From NCBI GenBank assembly GCA_009786775.1, contig WQRL01000148.1:1-5588 (forward strand): 5,588 nt of DNA. The letters are read 5' to 3'. The notes under the pieces were generated by a model, which saw only the letters and a program-made list of their open reading frames with translations, searched no databases and had not been told where the DNA came from. Shown here in pieces: positions 4,189 to 5,588 of the stretch. The DNA is from Oscillospiraceae bacterium. GTDB taxonomy: Bacteria > Bacillota > Clostridia > Oscillospirales > Oscillospiraceae. The translations under genes and the position numbers were made by a program. Position 1 is the stretch's first letter. Each line of letters begins with the position of its first letter.

Positions 4189-5588
4189 CTATCCTGCGAT
4201 GATTAGATGATCTCTCGGCCTTGATTCCGGTCTTTCAAGAGCTACCCAGTTGGGGTCGGGAATCAGTTCAATCCATGTTTTGTGATACCCGTCATCTTTC
4301 ATCTCGTAACTATTTGAGTTCGTGGCTTCTTGCAAGTCAAGGTAGAACCATGCTGTTGTATCTGCGTTGTCAGGCCATGTTATCATGCCCGGCAGCAGAT
4401 CCGCAACAGTCTCGGGGTGACGGACAAGGATTCTGTTCACTATCGTCGCCGCCTCTGCTCTCGTGATTTCACGGTTAGGCTCGAAATTTCCATCTCCAAC
4501 GCCTATAACCCATCCTCGGCTTCCAAGCGTGTTTATGTAGGCTTGTGCCCAATGTCCCTCAATGTCTCTGAAGTAATCTTCACCTGTGTACTCACCTTCA
4601 ATGAATCTAGATACTATAGCGGCAAACTCCGCTCGAGTAATTGCGCGGTTGGGTTCAAATGTTCCGTTTGGCATTCCGCGCAGGACGCCTGCGTTTGTCA
4701 TTGTTGAGACTGCATTGTTAAACCAATTTCGTTGTATAACATCCGGATATGGATTTGATTGTACCCACATTTGTTCGCGGAAGTCGTCTGTGATTAGTCT
4801 GAAGAAGATTGTTACAACCTCAGCACGTGTTATGTTGTCTGTTGGACGAATGAGTCCGTCTGTGTCGCCAATTAGATAACGGTAGTGAATTGGTGAAAAC
4901 AGAACTAGCGGTATCACCAACTCGTCAATGTCTACTATCTGTGGTGGTTGCGGTGGTGATGGCGGTGATGGCGGTGATGGTGGTGGTGGCGGCGGTGGTG
5001 GCGCAGGTGGAGGAGATGTTGTCGGTATTTCCACTTCACCTTCAGGGCTTCCATCCACCGTAACGGTGTTTCTCAGCGATGTCACCACTGATGTGTTTAG
5101 CTCAGGGTCTACCGTGACGGAGAACACTAAAGTAAGGGTCACTCCAGGGTCTAGCCTTTGCACGGTTATGCCGCTCATCAGGCCGCCTACTGTCAGCCCG
5201 TCCAGCTCTGGGAAGAAGACAGGTTCTTCTTCACCCTCTACAACTCTGAATCCCGCTACTGTTACGGGGCTGCTCTGCGGCGGCAGGATGTAATCCAGTA
5301 AGCCTGACAGGTCGTCCTGTATTACAACACTGCTTGCAGCAACCGTGCCGCTGTTAGTGACCGTGATTGTGTATGTAAGGGCTTCCCCAGGTGAGGCCAG
5401 TCCGTCCCTATTTGCGTCTGTTACGCTCTTGCGGGCTGTCAGGCCAGGCTCTCCTGTCGGTATTTCCACTTCACCTTCAGGGCTTCCATCCACCGTAACC
5501 GTATTTCTCAGTGATGTCACAACTGATGTGTTTAACTCAGGGTCTACCGTGACAGAGAACACCAAAGTAAGGGTCACGCCAGGATCCA
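4189..5588 (-). CDS. S-layer-anchored surface protein: DUF11-type repeats, Pro-rich linker, three SLH domains (5' end cut)
   Basis: The frame is open through the right edge. A GTG at 5577 is not taken as the start because the same sequence recurs 145 residues later inside the protein, preceded by RLDPG. 465 complete residues are visible, numbered here from the first full codon. Residues 1-188 are DUF11-type beta-sandwich repeat material (ALTYTITVTNSGTVAASSVV at 69-88, and two copies of the TLTLVFSVTVDPELN region). A Pro/Ser linker spans about 189-215. Three SLH repeats follow, each with ITRAE (252-256, 316-320, 374-378) and GDTDG, GMPNG or GVGDG turns. The tail at about 403-448 has WPDN, AWFYLDLQEATNS and a Trp-rich end, a combination I associate with SLH proteins of Clostridia. 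By family knowledge the SLH trimer binds secondary cell-wall polymer and the repeats form a stalk or shaft outside the cell. The N-terminal domain that would reveal the function lies outside the window. It converges with the lipoprotein gene. Confidence 0.93.
   Translation of the reverse strand, partial: DPGVTLTLVFSVTVDPELNTSVVTSLRNTVTVDGSPEGEVEIPTGEPGLTARKSVTDANRDGLASPGEALTYTITVTNSGTVAASSVVIQDDLSGLLDYILPPQSSPVTVAGFRVVEGEEEPVFFPELDGLTVGGLMSGITVQRLDPGVTLTLVFSVTVDPELNTSVVTSLRNTVTVDGSPEGEVEIPTTSPPPAPPPPPPPPSPPSPPSPPQPPQIVDIDELVIPLVLFSPIHYRYLIGDTDGLIRPTDNITRAEVVTIFFRLITDDFREQMWVQSNPYPDVIQRNWFNNAVSTMTNAGVLRGMPNGTFEPNRAITRAEFAAIVSRFIEGEYTGEDYFRDIEGHWAQAYINTLGSRGWVIGVGDGNFEPNREITRAEAATIVNRILVRHPETVADLLPGMITWPDNADTTAWFYLDLQEATNSNSYEMKDDGYHKTWIELIPDPNWVALERPESRPRDHLIIAG
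4941..5014 (-). repeat. Proline-codon triplet tract (Pro-rich linker)
   Basis: Nearly pure CCN/TCN triplets on the minus strand, including three tandem 9-bp units encoding Pro-Pro-Ser (plus strand GGTGATGGC). It encodes the spacer between the DUF11-type repeats and the SLH module. Such spacers commonly bridge the wall. The simple repeat makes the tract prone to slippage and length change. Confidence 0.85.
5020..5588 (-). repeat. 435-bp-period direct repeat in the surface protein gene
   Basis: The segments 5020-5153 and 5455-5588 align without gaps at a 435-bp offset (145 residues), with about 10 differences in 134 bases. The two encoded peptides are identical, so the changes appear synonymous. 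The second copy continues past the right edge, implying at least one more DUF11-type unit upstream in the gene. Confidence 0.9.

Noticed and set aside
4928..5293. Glycine-rich plus-strand open frame
   Set aside because: The Gly run is the complement of the proline codons of the surface protein linker; it has no ribosome site.
5575..5577. GTG as start codon of the surface protein
   Set aside because: The same codon recurs internally within the 145-residue repeat (RLDPGVTLTL), and the frame stays open to the edge, so the gene begins outside the window.

Overview
This window looks like chromosomal DNA from a Gram-positive bacterium of the class Clostridia. The evidence is a BlaI-type repressor paired with an M56 membrane peptidase, a lipobox lipoprotein, purine-rich ribosome binding sites, and a surface protein with three S-layer homology (SLH) repeats. 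Its SLH module and C-terminal tail (TRAE motifs, then a QEATNS motif) are typical of gut-type Clostridia. The genus cannot be read from the sequence.

Layout. On the minus strand, positions 1 to 1648 hold a two-gene operon. First comes a 124-residue BlaI/MecI/CopY-family repressor. It overlaps by ATGA a BlaR1/MecR1-like M56 metallopeptidase that runs off the left edge. The operon has a near-consensus sigma-A-type promoter (TTGACA, 17 bp, TAGTAT) with three 14-bp dyads of the form ACTA-n6-TAGT set across it, which strongly suggests autorepression. About 280 bp away and divergent is a single plus-strand gene (1930-3795). It encodes a 621-residue lipoprotein with an HEAVH zinc motif and a downstream EEG motif, so it is probably an anchored gluzincin-type metallopeptidase (peptidase-MA-like). 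It has its own extended -10 promoter preceded by a TTAACC direct repeat with 11-bp period.

Positions 3796-4188 are a convergent intergenic region without a convincing gene. It contains a small hairpin, a long near-perfect palindrome with a T tract (terminator for the lipoprotein gene), and a second hairpin ending the opposing gene. From 4189 through the right edge, the minus strand encodes the C-terminal 465 residues of a cell-surface protein: DUF11-type repeat material with a 145-residue period, a proline-rich spacer, three SLH domains and a conserved-looking tail.

How the genes may work together. The repressor and the M56 protein form a classical signal-induced proteolysis switch. The visible part of the M56 protein's external segment lacks a penicillin-binding domain and instead shows 27-residue tandem repeats, so the signal may not be a beta-lactam. 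The lipoprotein and the SLH protein both belong to the cell envelope, but nothing in the sequence directly ties them to the BlaI regulon. No mobile element gene, tRNA, rRNA or CRISPR array was seen.
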